Source of the DNA: Clostridium sp. 1001271st1 H5
GTDB taxonomy: Bacteria; Bacillota; Clostridia; Lachnospirales; Lachnospiraceae
Assembly (NCBI RefSeq): GCF_005845215.1
Contig: NZ_SPHO01000007.1
Coordinates: 124,001 to 188,000 of the forward strand
Direction: 5' to 3'
Length of the DNA: 64,000 nucleotides
The first letter of the stretch is position 1, and every line of letters begins with the position of its first letter. Positions 42,509-52,530 of this stretch are shown here, piece by piece. Position numbers and translations under genes: made by a program. The notes under the pieces were generated by a model. The model ran no database searches. It was not told where the DNA came from and saw only the letters and a program-made list of their open reading frames with translations.

Positions 42509-43867
42509 CTACAAAGCCATGACGCACTCCTTAAAGACACGTCCCCGCTCTTCATAATTTTTAAACATGCCCCAGCTGGCACAGGCGGGGCTTAACAGTA
42601 CATAGTCTCCGATGTCCGCATACACGGCGCATACCTGCACTGCCTCCTGCATATCTTCTGCATACATGATTTCCGTAAAACCATGCTTTTTTGCACACTC
42701 GGCAATCTTATCCCTGGTCTGTCCTATGAGCACCAGGTATCTGACCTTGCCCTCAAATTCAGCCACCCATTCATCGTACCCGCTGTTCTTGTCATAGCCT
42801 CCGGCAATGAGAAGAGTGGGACCCGGCATGGCTCTCAGGGCCTGGATAGCTGCATCCGGGTTGGTTCCCTTGGAGTCGTTGTAATACCTGACCCCGGTGC
42901 GCTCCCTGACGAACTCTATCCTGTGTTCCACGGGATGGAATGCCTCAATGACCCTTGTAATGTCCGCCATGGGAACGCCCATTTCCAGGGCAATGGCTGC
43001 GGCTGCCATGACATTCTCATAGTTATGGCGGCCCAGGAGCTGCATGTCATGGACATTGACCACAACGGTCTGGCGGCCGTTCTGGCAGTACACAATGTTA
43101 TCCCCGTCCATGCAGAAACCATCCTTCAGCTTCTCCCTGCTGGAAAACCAGATGACCCTGGGCTTAAGCTCCGGATTCTGGCCGAACTCCCTGAGAACAG
43201 GGTCGCCGTAGTTGAGCACCACCGCATCCTCCTCTGTCTGGTTCAGGGTAATGCATTCCTTAATCCGGATGTAATTCTCCATGGTGCCGTGACGGTTCAG
43301 ATGGTCCGGGGTGATGTTCAGGATTGCGCTGACATTGGGTCTGAAATCCATAATGGTTTCCAGCTGGAAGCTGGACACCTCTGCCACGGTCACGGAATCC
43401 TCCGTCATCTCCAGCACCTTGGCGGTATAGGGGTCGCCAATGTTTCCCACCACAAACGTCTCCTCATAGCGGGCCTTTAATATCTCTCCCGTTAGGGCTG
43501 TGGTTGTGGTCTTTCCGTTTGTTCCCGTAATAGCGGCCAGCTTTCCCAGGCCGCACTGGTAGGCCAGCTCAATCTCTCCCAGAATGGGAATCTTGGCATC
43601 GTCCACCACGGCCACAAAAGGGCTGTCTAAGGGTATGCCCGGACTGATGATGCACAGCTCCACGCCCAGCAGGTCGGAACGCTTGATATCCCCCAGCACA
43701 ACAGTTATCTTTGCATCCTTGTCAAATTTTTCCTTGATATCCTCTTCCCTTAAGGCGGTATTTCCGTCATAAAGCACCACATCGCCGCCCCGTTCAAGAA
43801 CCAGCTTCGCAGCAGCAATGCCGCTGATTCCCGTTCCAGCCACTAAAACTCTCTGACTTTGGTTCAT
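42509..43867 (-). CDS. murD: UDP-N-acetylmuramoylalanine--D-glutamate ligase
   Basis: A 452-residue cytoplasmic Mur ligase that adds D-Glu to UDP-MurNAc-L-Ala. It has an N-terminal Rossmann domain (VAGTGISGIAAAKLVLERG), the ATP loop ITGTNGKTTTTALTG, EVSSFQLETI, NITPDHLNRH, YYNDSKGTNPDAA and the C-terminal VLLSPACASWGMFKNYEERG (core SPACASWGMF). Length is normal. It lies between mraY and ftsW, the standard order. Confidence 0.95.
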   Translation of the reverse strand: MNQSQRVLVAGTGISGIAAAKLVLERGGDVVLYDGNTALREEDIKEKFDKDAKITVVLGDIKRSDLLGVELCIISPGIPLDSPFVAVVDDAKIPILGEIELAYQCGLGKLAAITGTNGKTTTTALTGEILKARYEETFVVGNIGDPYTAKVLEMTEDSVTVAEVSSFQLETIMDFRPNVSAILNITPDHLNRHGTMENYIRIKECITLNQTEEDAVVLNYGDPVLREFGQNPELKPRVIWFSSREKLKDGFCMDGDNIVYCQNGRQTVVVNVHDMQLLGRHNYENVMAAAAIALEMGVPMADITRVIEAFHPVEHRIEFVRERTGVRYYNDSKGTNPDAAIQALRAMPGPTLLIAGGYDKNSGYDEWVAEFEGKVRYLVLIGQTRDKIAECAKKHGFTEIMYAEDMQEAVQVCAVYADIGDYVLLSPACASWGMFKNYEERGRVFKECVMAL

Positions 43868-43954
43868 TTGTCAACTAACCTCCTCGTTATGAGCACCCGG
43901 AGACCGTATTCCGGCCTCTTACGTGCGACAGATACATGTACACCAATATAATAC

Positions 43955-44923
43955 CTACAGCCCCAGATAAGCCACCATGCAGAGGATGGCAGTCACAATG
44001 GCAAAGACAGCCACCACCCTAGTCTCCGACCACCCGCTCAGCTCAAAGTGATGGTGGATAGGCGCCATCTTAAAAATACGTTTGCCGCCGGTGCGCTTAA
44101 AATAGGTCACCTGGATGATGACGGACAGCACCTCCACCAAATAGATGAGTCCGATGATGGGAATAAACAAAGGCATGCGCATCATGTAGCAGGAAGCAGC
44201 CACAAAGCCGCCCAGGGCCAGGGAGCCTGTATCCCCCATAAACACCTTGGCCGGATATACATTGAACAGCAGGAATCCCAGAAGGCTTCCCACCACAGCT
44301 CCCGTCATGGGGCTGATGCCCATGTCCTCGCCGATTGCCACAATGGTAAGAAAGGTGGCGACCAGTATGGTAACACTTGTACAGAGGCCGTCTAAGCCGT
44401 CTGTAAAATTCACCCCGTTGTCCGTACCCAGCATGATGAAGAACAGCGCAGGTACAAAGAAGATTCCCAGGGACAGGAAGCTGCCCCCGTCAAAGCCGCC
44501 TGTAAAGGGAATCAGCATATCCGTCCCTACCTCCCCGCTGTTAAGCAGGTACCAGGCAAAGATGCCGGTGATGATGAACTGGCCCACTAACTTCTGCATG
44601 GGCTTCAGCCCCTCGGAGCGCTTCATCACAATCTTGATATAATCGTCCAGAAAACCGATGATTCCAAATCCCACCGTGACAAACAGCACGGGAATGATTT
44701 TGGGATAGCTGGGAATATAAAAGATAGATGTAATGATGATGCTGCAGAGTATAATCAGGCCGCCCATGGTAGGCGTTCCCTGCTTTTTCAGATGGCTCTG
44801 TGGTCCGTCGTCCCTGACCTGCTGCCCGAATTTAAGCTTGTGCAGGAAGGGGATGATAATGGGGCAAAGCAATGCGCTGATGGCAAATGCAATGATAATA
44901 GCTAGTATGGTTTCATGAATCAT
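43955..44923 (-). CDS. mraY: Phospho-N-acetylmuramoyl-pentapeptide transferase
   Basis: A 322-residue membrane enzyme with ten helices that makes lipid I. It shows DDGPQSHLKKQGTPTMGG, the catalytic Asp cluster in GFLDDYIK, NFTDGLDGL, FMGDTGSLALGG, and the loop MAPIHHHFELSGWSE. It is a universal target for nucleoside antibiotics. GAGGTG lies five bases before the ATG. Confidence 0.96.
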   Translation of the reverse strand: MIHETILAIIIAFAISALLCPIIIPFLHKLKFGQQVRDDGPQSHLKKQGTPTMGGLIILCSIIITSIFYIPSYPKIIPVLFVTVGFGIIGFLDDYIKIVMKRSEGLKPMQKLVGQFIITGIFAWYLLNSGEVGTDMLIPFTGGFDGGSFLSLGIFFVPALFFIMLGTDNGVNFTDGLDGLCTSVTILVATFLTIVAIGEDMGISPMTGAVVGSLLGFLLFNVYPAKVFMGDTGSLALGGFVAASCYMMRMPLFIPIIGLIYLVEVLSVIIQVTYFKRTGGKRIFKMAPIHHHFELSGWSETRVVAVFAIVTAILCMVAYLGL

Positions 44924-44993
44924 AAAGGCACCTCAATCTCATATGTATGTCTTATTTGGTAATTAGTATACGTCTTTTTCCGGGAATAATCAA

Positions 44994-46784
44994 CTATGGA
45001 TTAGAAAGGTGCACAGCAGTTTCTTCCTGCACTGCCTCAATTCCCAGATAAGGAAGTATATTCTTAAATAAATCTCCGATTACCGGGGCAGCTATGGTTC
45101 CGCCGTAATATATCCCCTCCGGCTCATCAATGGTAATGAGGGCCATGACCTGCGGATTGTCAGCCGGAGCAAAACCAATGAACGATGAAATATATTTTTT
45201 AAGGCTTCGCGGAAGCTTTTCCGACGTGGCGGTTTTGCCGCCGATGCGGTATCCCTCCAATTTGGCCTTTTTTCCGCTTCCCTCTGATACCACCTGCTCC
45301 AGCACATACCGCATGGTGGCGCTGGTTTCCTCTGACAGGATTCTTCCCCCGGAAGGATAATCCAGCTTGCGCACCGATGTTTTGTCTGCGCTCACAGTCT
45401 CCACACCGAAATGAGGGGTCACCCTGTTTCCGCCGTTTACAATGGAGGCAGCCGTGGTGATAAGCTGCACAGGCGTAATCTGGAAGGACTGCCCAAACGA
45501 AACAGTGGCCAGCTCCACCAGTCCCATGTCCTCTTTTTTGTGCATGATGGTGGCAGCCTCCCCAGGCAGGTCGATTCCCGTCTTTCCCTTCAGTCCGAAC
45601 TGGGTAAAATACTTATAATAGCCGTCCACACCCAGGCGCTGTCCCACGTCGATGAATACCGGATTGCAGGAGTTCATGGCTCCCTGGAGAAATGTCTCCG
45701 CCCCGTGTCCCCCCACTTTATGGCACCTTATCTTCCGGTCCTCCACCACCCTGAAGCCGGGGCAGGAAAACTGGTCCGTCAGCTTCACAACCCCTGATTC
45801 CAGTCCGGCTGCCGCCGTGATGATTTTAAAGGTGGAACCCGGCTCATAGGTATCATTGATGCAGGTATTCCTCCACATCTGGTTCAGAAGCTCCTGTTTT
45901 TCCGCCCCCGTGGCCCCCTGGTTCCGGGCAGCCAGCTCCTGAAGGCTCTGGCTCCGAAGGTTCTGGTCCAGCGTGAAGGGGTCGTTTAGATTAAACTCCG
46001 GCACATTGACCATGGCCATCAGCTCTCCGTTCTGGGGATTCATGACAATGATGGACACCTTCTTGGCGTTTTTCTTTTCCAGCACCTGGTAGGCCAGCTG
46101 CTCCGCATATTTCTGTATGTTCACATCCATGCTGATATGAAGGTCATTTCCCGGTATGGGTTCAATCCTGTCCTCTGCGGCGTTCTCTATCTCCACACCC
46201 TTTGCATCGGACATGGTGAGAATCTTGCCGTTCATTCCTTTCAGATATTTTTCGTACTTTACCTCCAGGCCAATGATGCCCTGGTTGTCTCCCCCGGTAA
46301 ATCCCAGAACCTTGGAGGCCAGGCTGTCATAGGGATAATACCGTTTATAGTCCTCATCCACCTTGACGCCTGCCAGCCGGTAGGAGCGTATCCGGTCCCC
46401 CAGCTCTTTGTCCACATTGGTCTTGATGATTTCCCTGGAACTGTGCTTCTCCACCCGTTTCCTCACCAGTTCCTCATCCAGGTCCAGCTCATCGCACAAT
46501 ACCCGTATAACCTGCTCCCGGTCCTTTACCTGATTGTATATGACGGAAATGGTACACACTGTCCTGTTATCCGCAATGACGACCCCATTGGCGTCAATGA
46601 TACGCCCCCTGGCCGCCTTAATGGTACGCTCCCTCTGGTGAAGGTCCTCCGCCATGGCGCTGTAATGCTCGGAACAGAACAGCATAAGAAAGCCAAGCCG
46701 CCCTGACAGACTCACCATGACAATGGCTATGAGCAGTGCCAGGACGGCTATATTCTTTCTGTGTTTCGTTAAATTAGAATACAT
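44994..46784 (-). CDS. Class B penicillin-binding protein (SpoVD/FtsI type) with a KTA motif
   Basis: A 596-residue transpeptidase. It has one N-terminal membrane helix, a PBP dimerisation domain (RGRIIDANGVVIADN) and a transpeptidase domain with active-site Ser in YEPGSTFKI and SCN in AMNSCNPVFI. The third motif reads GGKTATSEK, with Ala where KTG is usual. There is no PASTA domain. It is the second of two tandem class B PBPs between ftsL and mraY; by analogy with other spore-formers one serves septation and the other (SpoVD) the spore cortex. This one lacks the long tail and may be the SpoVD-like member. Confidence 0.85.
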   Translation of the reverse strand: MYSNLTKHRKNIAVLALLIAIVMVSLSGRLGFLMLFCSEHYSAMAEDLHQRERTIKAARGRIIDANGVVIADNRTVCTISVIYNQVKDREQVIRVLCDELDLDEELVRKRVEKHSSREIIKTNVDKELGDRIRSYRLAGVKVDEDYKRYYPYDSLASKVLGFTGGDNQGIIGLEVKYEKYLKGMNGKILTMSDAKGVEIENAAEDRIEPIPGNDLHISMDVNIQKYAEQLAYQVLEKKNAKKVSIIVMNPQNGELMAMVNVPEFNLNDPFTLDQNLRSQSLQELAARNQGATGAEKQELLNQMWRNTCINDTYEPGSTFKIITAAAGLESGVVKLTDQFSCPGFRVVEDRKIRCHKVGGHGAETFLQGAMNSCNPVFIDVGQRLGVDGYYKYFTQFGLKGKTGIDLPGEAATIMHKKEDMGLVELATVSFGQSFQITPVQLITTAASIVNGGNRVTPHFGVETVSADKTSVRKLDYPSGGRILSEETSATMRYVLEQVVSEGSGKKAKLEGYRIGGKTATSEKLPRSLKKYISSFIGFAPADNPQVMALITIDEPEGIYYGGTIAAPVIGDLFKNILPYLGIEAVQEETAVHLSNP

Positions 46785-46855
46785 GAGCAGCTCCGGTGTC
46801 CATCATTGTTAATAATATATTGGAGCCCGTCACATTTTATGAATTTTTCTCCTGA

Positions 46856-49282
46856 TTACTCAGAGGGCCTGGCGGTTTCCTCCCCGGAAGACGGCTCAGC
46901 TCCCTGGCTGCTTTCCTGGCCAGGACCTGCCTGTCCGCTGTTCTCACCGTTGGTTTTACGGGGCAGCGCCCACACCGGAGCAGACCCGGGACCCTTTCCG
47001 GTCCCGTCCCCCTCCTCAGCCGCAGTGGGAACCGCATCCGGCAGGCCGCTGCCCTCGCCGTCATCCCCGCCGGGCATATATTCATCTGTCTCGTACTGCC
47101 TTTGCGTCTCAGCCGGAGTCTCCTCTGTCCCCTCTGCGCCTTCCGCCTCGGTTTCAGGCTCATTTATGCCCTCGGAGGAAGGCAGGCTCTCCTGGATTGC
47201 CTCGTTTTCAGGAAGGTCCTTGGTGGGGAATATATTTAAATAAGGAAGAATTTCCGTCATAATCTTGGAGAAAACAGCGCTTGCGTAGGAACTGTGGGCC
47301 TGCTGTTCTCCCGGCGGATAATTGGGCGTGTCAATGACCACATACACAAATACCTGGGGGTCCTCAATGGGTGCAAACCCGGCAAAGGATACCAGATAAT
47401 TCTTGGCGTTTCTGGGCTGCTTCTCCGCCGTACCTGTCTTGCCTCCCACATCGTAGCCAATGACCTGGGCCGCCTTTCCCGTACCGGTTTCAACGGTCTG
47501 GAACATGGCATTCTTCAGGAAATCAGAGGTGGACTGGGATACTGTCTCGCGCACCAGCACAGGCTCCTTTTTCTCCACCACAGACCCCTGTTCATTGAGA
47601 ATCTGCTTTACCACATGGGGCTCATAGTAGGAACCGCCGTTTAAAACAGAGCAGAATGCAGCGGACAGCTGCACCATGGTACAGTTGTAGTTCTGGCCAA
47701 AGGCATTGGTAGCCAGGTCCGTCGGCCCGATGTTGTCCGCATTGTAAACCAGACCGTCCGCCTCACCGGGCAGGTCAATGCCTGTCTTGTCTCCAAATCC
47801 GAATATGCCCTGGTATTTTGTAAAGCGCTCCCTTCCTATCATGGCTCCAATGCGCATCATGGCCACATTACAGGACTGCATCAGGGATTCCTGAAGGTTC
47901 AGCCACCCATGGCCGCCCCTGCGCCAGGCCGTACATTTGATATCATAGTCTCCCACATGGAGGTAGCCGGTACACTCAAAGTTTTCATTTCCCTTAAGCA
48001 CCCCTTCCTCCAGGCCTGTGGCAACAGTGAATATCTTGGAAGGCGAACCGGGCTCATAGGTATCGCTGACACAGAAATTCCTCCAAATCTGGTTCCAGGC
48101 CACCTGCTGTCCATAGGAAATCACATCCTCCCTGGAAAAATGCTCCAGCACCTGGTCCTCGGTAATGACTGCCCCGTCATTTTCCCGCCGGTACACAGCC
48201 GCCGCCTCCTTTTTTCCCAGGTCAAACAGGTCCTGCTCCGTATAGCCGGACACGTCCCTTGGATTATTCAGGTCGAATTTATTGCTGGTTCCCATGGCCA
48301 GAATTTCCCCGTTATTGGGATTCATGACAATGACAGCCGTTACCTTGCTGCCCACGTTGGTCTGCCACTCGTCAATGTATTTCTGTACAATGTTCTGGAT
48401 ATTCACATCAATGGTGGATACCACTGTGTTGCCGCCCACGGCCGGCTTTACCACGCCCTCCAGGTTGGAGTCCTGGTCCAGGTATCCGTATTCCCGCCCA
48501 TTGACCCCAATCAGGCTGCTGTTGTAATACTGCTCAATGCCGCCCGTACCCACGCTTCCGTCGCTGCTGGTAAATCCAACCACATTGCAGGCCAGGGAAT
48601 TATAAGGGTAAATGCGCTTATATTCATCCTCAAACCAGATGCCCTTAACCCGCTTCCTGGCCTCCGCGTCGTTATCGCTCTTGCGGTAAGCCTCATTTGT
48701 CTCCCTGGCCATCTGTTCAAAGGCCACTCTCTGGTCATAGGTGAGCTGGCGCCCCTTGTTATATCTGAGATACGCTGTCTCCCTGCGCTCCTCAATCAGG
48801 GTCCGCAGCTCTCCCGCGTCAAAGCCAAAGCTGGTGACCAGGGCCTGGATAGTAGGTTCCAGAAAGTTTTCCGGGTCCGACATAATCTGGCCCGGGTCAA
48901 TAATCAGGTTATACACCTTCTCGCTGGTAGCCAGGTAAGTGCCGTTCCTGTCCACAATGTCGCCCCGCCTGTAGGGGATAATACGGCTGTCATACTCCTG
49001 CTGGCGCTGGGAGAGGACGATTTTATTATACTGCTCATTGTTGTCCTTGATGATTCGGTACAGAATCATAACCAAAGCAAATAAAGCCAGCGTAATCACC
49101 AGGACGGTGATTGCCAGCTTCTCTTGTATATACTTGGGATAATAATACTTCCCGCGTTGGTTATTCCGTTGTTCGTTTCTGTATTGCTCCTGTTCCCTGG
49201 GGCCGTTTCCGCTGTCCTTCCTGCTGCCGCTGCTGCCTTTCCCCATACGGCCCCCGGATTTAGTGTTCCGGGATGTCTTCAT
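46856..49282 (-). CDS. Class B penicillin-binding protein (FtsI type) with acidic C-terminal tail
   Basis: An 808-residue transpeptidase. A basic N-terminus of about 50 residues precedes a membrane helix (LAITVLVITLALFALVMIL), the dimerisation domain (YRRGDIVDRNGTYLATSEK) and the catalytic domain with SxxK as EPGSPSKIF, SxN as MQSCNVAMM and KTG as GGKTGTAEK. After about residue 685 comes a Glu/Gly/Pro/Ser-rich disordered tail of about 120 residues. It directly follows and overlaps ftsL by 23 bp, the usual place of the septal PBP. The start codon is not certain because no good ribosome site precedes it. Confidence 0.87.
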   Translation of the reverse strand: MKTSRNTKSGGRMGKGSSGSRKDSGNGPREQEQYRNEQRNNQRGKYYYPKYIQEKLAITVLVITLALFALVMILYRIIKDNNEQYNKIVLSQRQQEYDSRIIPYRRGDIVDRNGTYLATSEKVYNLIIDPGQIMSDPENFLEPTIQALVTSFGFDAGELRTLIEERRETAYLRYNKGRQLTYDQRVAFEQMARETNEAYRKSDNDAEARKRVKGIWFEDEYKRIYPYNSLACNVVGFTSSDGSVGTGGIEQYYNSSLIGVNGREYGYLDQDSNLEGVVKPAVGGNTVVSTIDVNIQNIVQKYIDEWQTNVGSKVTAVIVMNPNNGEILAMGTSNKFDLNNPRDVSGYTEQDLFDLGKKEAAAVYRRENDGAVITEDQVLEHFSREDVISYGQQVAWNQIWRNFCVSDTYEPGSPSKIFTVATGLEEGVLKGNENFECTGYLHVGDYDIKCTAWRRGGHGWLNLQESLMQSCNVAMMRIGAMIGRERFTKYQGIFGFGDKTGIDLPGEADGLVYNADNIGPTDLATNAFGQNYNCTMVQLSAAFCSVLNGGSYYEPHVVKQILNEQGSVVEKKEPVLVRETVSQSTSDFLKNAMFQTVETGTGKAAQVIGYDVGGKTGTAEKQPRNAKNYLVSFAGFAPIEDPQVFVYVVIDTPNYPPGEQQAHSSYASAVFSKIMTEILPYLNIFPTKDLPENEAIQESLPSSEGINEPETEAEGAEGTEETPAETQRQYETDEYMPGGDDGEGSGLPDAVPTAAEEGDGTGKGPGSAPVWALPRKTNGENSGQAGPGQESSQGAEPSSGEETARPSE

Positions 49283-49790
49283 ACTGTCTTACATACTCGC
49301 TTTCTGTCTTGTCATATAACAGCACCTGGTCCTTCTTGGCGTACACCATTCCCAGCTCCTTGGTGGCAATCTCATATATCTTGTTGAGGTCGATGCTGGT
49401 ATTGATGCTGGTCTCAAGGGCGTCGTTCTCCGCCTTAAGCTGTTCCAGCTCCGCCTCCATCTGCTCAATATGATGCATCCTGGCCGTGATGGAGGACTGC
49501 ACATGGAGGTAGTTAATACAGAGGTATAAGGTAAATACAGACGCAATCGTAAGCATGATGACATATGGAAGGTCCATATACATGGCCCGCTCCTGATTGC
49601 GGCGAATCCGGTGGTTACTCCGGACCGACTGGCTGCCTGATGGTTTCCCCGGCCTGGTCTCCTGCTTTGGAGCAGTCTGGGGCCTTAGCTTTGGTGCGGC
49701 AGAACCCTGCACATAATCATTGCCGTACATGGGTCTGGTGTTTCTGTGTGTATTCCTGCGTCCTGACGACGCCTGCGCCCTTGCAGCCAT
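49260..49790 (-). CDS. ftsL: Cell division protein FtsL-like
   Basis: A 176-residue bitopic protein. It has a long basic cytoplasmic region (1-70), one membrane helix (VIMLTIASVFTLYLCINYL) and a leucine-zipper-like coiled coil (IEQMEAELEQLKAENDALE), ending in an acidic tail. Position after rsmH and before the PBP identifies it as FtsL, which pairs with FtsQ/DivIB and DivIC at the septum. GGGAGG lies nine bases before the ATG. Confidence 0.85.
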   Translation of the reverse strand: MAARAQASSGRRNTHRNTRPMYGNDYVQGSAAPKLRPQTAPKQETRPGKPSGSQSVRSNHRIRRNQERAMYMDLPYVIMLTIASVFTLYLCINYLHVQSSITARMHHIEQMEAELEQLKAENDALETSINTSIDLNKIYEIATKELGMVYAKKDQVLLYDKTESEYVRQYEDIPEH

Positions 49791-49902
49791 AACCTTATCC
49801 TCCCTTCTATCTGAATCTGGCGGCGGTTACCGGCTTTGGCCGGCCTTCCTGCCACCTGCTGTCTTTCGTATCCTTATAACCGGAAAAACACCTGTCTTAT
49901 GA

Positions 49903-50850
49903 CTATGCTTCTCTCCGTTCAAAGACGCGCAGCTTAGCGCTCTTAGAACGGCTGTTTTCTTCCAGCTCTTCTTCTGACGGCAATATGGGTTTTCTGGACA
50001 CCACTTTCCCCTTGCTCTTCCGCCCGCACACGCAGACAGGAAACTCAGGAGGACAGATACAGGGATTTTCGTTTAACCGGAACCGGCTCTTCACAATCCT
50101 GTCCTCCAGCGAATGGAAGGTAATGATACTGAGACGGCCTCCCGGATTCAGAAGGTCTATCATGGTATCAATGGACTGCTCTAAAACCTCCAGTTCATGA
50201 TTACACTCAATCCGGATGGCCTGGAAAGTCCGCTTGGCCGGATGGCCTCCCGTTGCCCTTACCCTGGCCGGAATGGCTCCCTTGATGATTTCCGCCAGTT
50301 CCCCGGTTGTCTCTATGGGGTGTTCCCCTCTTGCCCTTACAATGTGCTTTGCTATGTTCTTTGCAAAATTATCCTCTCCGTAATCCCGGATAATCCTGTA
50401 CAGCTCCATCTCGCTGTAGGTATTAATAATATGGGCGGCTGTGATTTCGTTCCTCTGGTCCATCCTCATGTCAAGAGGCGCGTCCTCACGGTAGGTAAAT
50501 CCCCTGGAAGCCGTGTCCAGCTGATAGGAGGACACTCCCAGGTCCAGGTAAATTCCGTCCACTCCCTGGATTTCCAGTTCCTTCAGTACTTCCTTAATAT
50601 TGGCGTAATTGCTTCTGACAATGGTCACCTTGTCCTGAAATGGCAGAAGCCGTTTCCCGGCCGCCTCTATGGCGTCCGCATCCTGGTCTATTCCAACCAG
50701 CCTTCCGCTGCCCAAACGCTTACACACCTCATAGGCATGTCCGCCGCCGCCCAGGGTGCCGTCCACATACAAGCCTCCCGGCTTGATGTTCAGACTCCCC
50801 ACTGTCTCATATAAAAGTACGGACTTATGTACAAATGTTGATTCCTCCAT
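49903..50850 (-). CDS. rsmH: 16S rRNA (cytosine-1402-N4) methyltransferase
   Basis: A 315-residue RsmH (MraW) methyltransferase modifying C1402 in the ribosomal P site. It shows [10 protein letters not shown], the SAM-binding [40 protein letters not shown] and the C-terminal ISFHSLED-like [13 protein letters not shown]. Its start overlaps the mraZ stop (TAATG), so the two are coupled at the head of the dcw operon. Confidence 0.95.
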   Translation of the reverse strand: MEESTFVHKSVLLYETVGSLNIKPGGLYVDGTLGGGGHAYEVCKRLGSGRLVGIDQDADAIEAAGKRLLPFQDKVTIVRSNYANIKEVLKELEIQGVDGIYLDLGVSSYQLDTASRGFTYREDAPLDMRMDQRNEITAAHIINTYSEMELYRIIRDYGEDNFAKNIAKHIVRARGEHPIETTGELAEIIKGAIPARVRATGGHPAKRTFQAIRIECNHELEVLEQSIDTMIDLLNPGGRLSIITFHSLEDRIVKSRFRLNENPCICPPEFPVCVCGRKSKGKVVSRKPILPSEEELEENSRSKSAKLRVFERREA

Positions 50851-51275
50851 TAAATTCCCAAACCTTCCATATGTTCTGCAATCTCTTCCATATCATCAAA
50901 GGTGTTTGCATCCAGCCATTTATCCTTACTCCATATTTCAATGCGGCTGCCCACACCTACCAGTACTGCATCCTTCTCGATTCCGGCAAATTCCCGAAGA
51001 ACGGCCGGAAGGAGAATCCTTCCCTGCTTGTCTACTTCACAGGTGGTAGCTCCTGCTAAGAGAAAACGTGAAAACTTACGTCCGGCGGCATTGGTAAGAG
51101 GCAGTGTGCGAAGCTTTTCTTCAAGGGCAGCCCATTCTGAATTCTCATACACAAAAAGGCAGTTATCAAGGCCCTTCGTAACAACGAATTCATCGCCTAA
51201 CTGCTCTCTGAATTTGGAAGGTACGATAAGCCGTCCCTTCGCATCGACTGTATGATTGTACTCACCCATGAACAT
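50850..51275 (-). CDS. mraZ: Transcriptional regulator MraZ
   Basis: A 141-residue protein of two AbrB/SpoVT-like DNA-binding folds, with the signatures [24 protein letters not shown] (core [13 protein letters not shown]) and [17 protein letters not shown]. MraZ binds repeated boxes upstream of its own gene and represses the dcw operon. A matching array of repeats lies at 51338-51393. It is the first gene of the operon. Confidence 0.95.
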   Translation of the reverse strand: MFMGEYNHTVDAKGRLIVPSKFREQLGDEFVVTKGLDNCLFVYENSEWAALEEKLRTLPLTNAAGRKFSRFLLAGATTCEVDKQGRILLPAVLREFAGIEKDAVLVGVGSRIEIWSKDKWLDANTFDDMEEIAEHMEGLGI

Positions 51276-51337
51276 AACTTATCACCTGCCGTACACCGGA
51301 GCGGTAGTGGACAGCTGTGGGAGACATCCGATATCCC

Positions 51338-51393
51338 CCACTTCATCCACTTAACAACCATCTTCTACCACTTTGCACCACTTTCTACCACTT
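51338..51393 (-). promoter_or_regulatory. MraZ box array: six AAGTGG repeats
   Basis: On the minus strand AAGTGG repeats occur at plus-strand positions 51338, 51347, 51358 (degenerate), 51368, 51378 and 51388, a spacing of about 10 bp, so all face one side of the helix. The array starts right after the predicted transcription start. MraZ is known to bind such short direct repeats with one-turn spacing. Confidence 0.8.
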
Positions 51394-51401
51394 GTATGTC
51401 C

Positions 51402-51430
51402 ATCATAGTACAGATTTTGGGAAATGGCAA
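51402..51430 (-). promoter_or_regulatory. Sigma-A promoter of the dcw operon
   Basis: On the minus strand, TTGCCA (51425-51430), 17 bp, TATGAT (51402-51407). Confidence 0.75.
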
Positions 51431-51465
51431 GAAGTTTTTACGGAAATCTTATAAAAAAATTGCGA

Positions 51466-51502
51466 AAAAATAAGGCAGCTGCGGGCTTTTCCGCAACTGC
51501 CT
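51466..51502 (-). terminator. Terminator between lgt and the dcw operon
   Basis: On the minus strand, AGGCAGTTGCGG pairs with CCGCAGCTGCCT (one mismatch) across a 6-base loop (51473-51502) and is followed by TTATTTTTT. Confidence 0.82.
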
Positions 51503-51517
51503 CTATATGTGGGACGA

Positions 51518-51575
51518 GTCCCCCACCAGACACAAAATATTGATTTTTTCAGCCTTTGATGCCCCTGGTGGGGAC
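51518..51575. other. Inverted repeat upstream of the lgt terminator
   Basis: GTCCCCCACCAG (51518-51529) pairs with CTGGTGGGGAC (51565-51575) except for one extra C, around a 35-base T-rich loop. It lies after the lgt stop and may be a second terminator or an mRNA 3' structure. Confidence 0.45.
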
Positions 51576-51639
51576 CCATCCCATGTTTTTCGCCGCCACT
51601 TTCCTTCCGCTTTCCCAAAAGTGGGGAAGCGTACACGCC

Positions 51640-52530
51640 TTAGACGGTTTCCTCCACTTTGTCCCCCTTTTTCGGGTGACGGTGGCGGTAAAGAATCACG
51701 GCCGCCGACACGCCCACCAGCACAGCCGACAAAAGCTGTGACACGGCAAACCCTGTTCCCGGAATCTTCAGCTGGTCTGTCCTCAGTCCTTCAATCCACA
51801 CCCTGCCCAGTCCGTATCCAAAGAAATACACCCACAGCATCTCACCTTCAAACTTCTTGCGTTTCCTGTACCACAGCATGAATAGCAGCACACCCAGGTT
51901 CCACAGGGATTCGTACAAAAAGGTGGGATGCACCTGAATATAGGAAATCCCATGCTCCACAATCTCATTGTCCACAAGCTGCTGGGATATCATGGCGGGG
52001 TTTACCAGACTCTTACGGATGCGCATGGCAAACAGGTTATCCGTATACCCGCCAAAGGCCTCGCAGTTGAAGAAATTCCCCCACCTGCCGATAATCTGTC
52101 CCGTAATCAGTCCCAGGACGCCGCTGTCAGCCATGGAAAAAAAGGACAGCTTCCTTACCCTGGTAAATACAATAAGGGTCAGGGCCGCCGCAATCACTCC
52201 CCCGTAGATAGCCAGTCCTCCTGCCCTGAGGTTAAATATCTGCAGCAAATCATCCTTATAATTAGCCCAGTCAAAAATAACATAATAGGCTCTGGCTCCC
52301 ATAATGGAAAAGATGATGGCATAAAGTGCAAAATCCAGATAAATATCCGGATTCTGTCCCCTTCTCCTGGCATCCGAACACGCAATGGCCATGCCGGCCA
52401 GCATCCCCAGTCCTATGATGATACCGTAAAATGCAATCCTGAACCCAAACACTGTAATGCTGTTGGGCAGATGCTCTATGGTAATACCCAGATTCACAAA
52501 ACTCAAATCTGCTCCCGTAACTGCTTCCAT
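51640..52530 (-). CDS. lgt: Prolipoprotein diacylglyceryl transferase
   Basis: A 296-residue membrane enzyme with seven helices that attaches diacylglycerol to the lipobox Cys of lipoproteins such as RbsB and DctP in this window. It shows RAYYVIFDW, the family signature GRWGNFFNCEAFGG with the essential Arg and Asn, HPTFLYESLWN and GRVWIEGLRTDQL. AAGGAG lies nine bases before the ATG. The next gene downstream is the dcw operon, with its own promoter. Confidence 0.95.
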   Translation of the reverse strand: MEAVTGADLSFVNLGITIEHLPNSITVFGFRIAFYGIIIGLGMLAGMAIACSDARRRGQNPDIYLDFALYAIIFSIMGARAYYVIFDWANYKDDLLQIFNLRAGGLAIYGGVIAAALTLIVFTRVRKLSFFSMADSGVLGLITGQIIGRWGNFFNCEAFGGYTDNLFAMRIRKSLVNPAMISQQLVDNEIVEHGISYIQVHPTFLYESLWNLGVLLFMLWYRKRKKFEGEMLWVYFFGYGLGRVWIEGLRTDQLKIPGTGFAVSQLLSAVLVGVSAAVILYRHRHPKKGDKVEETV

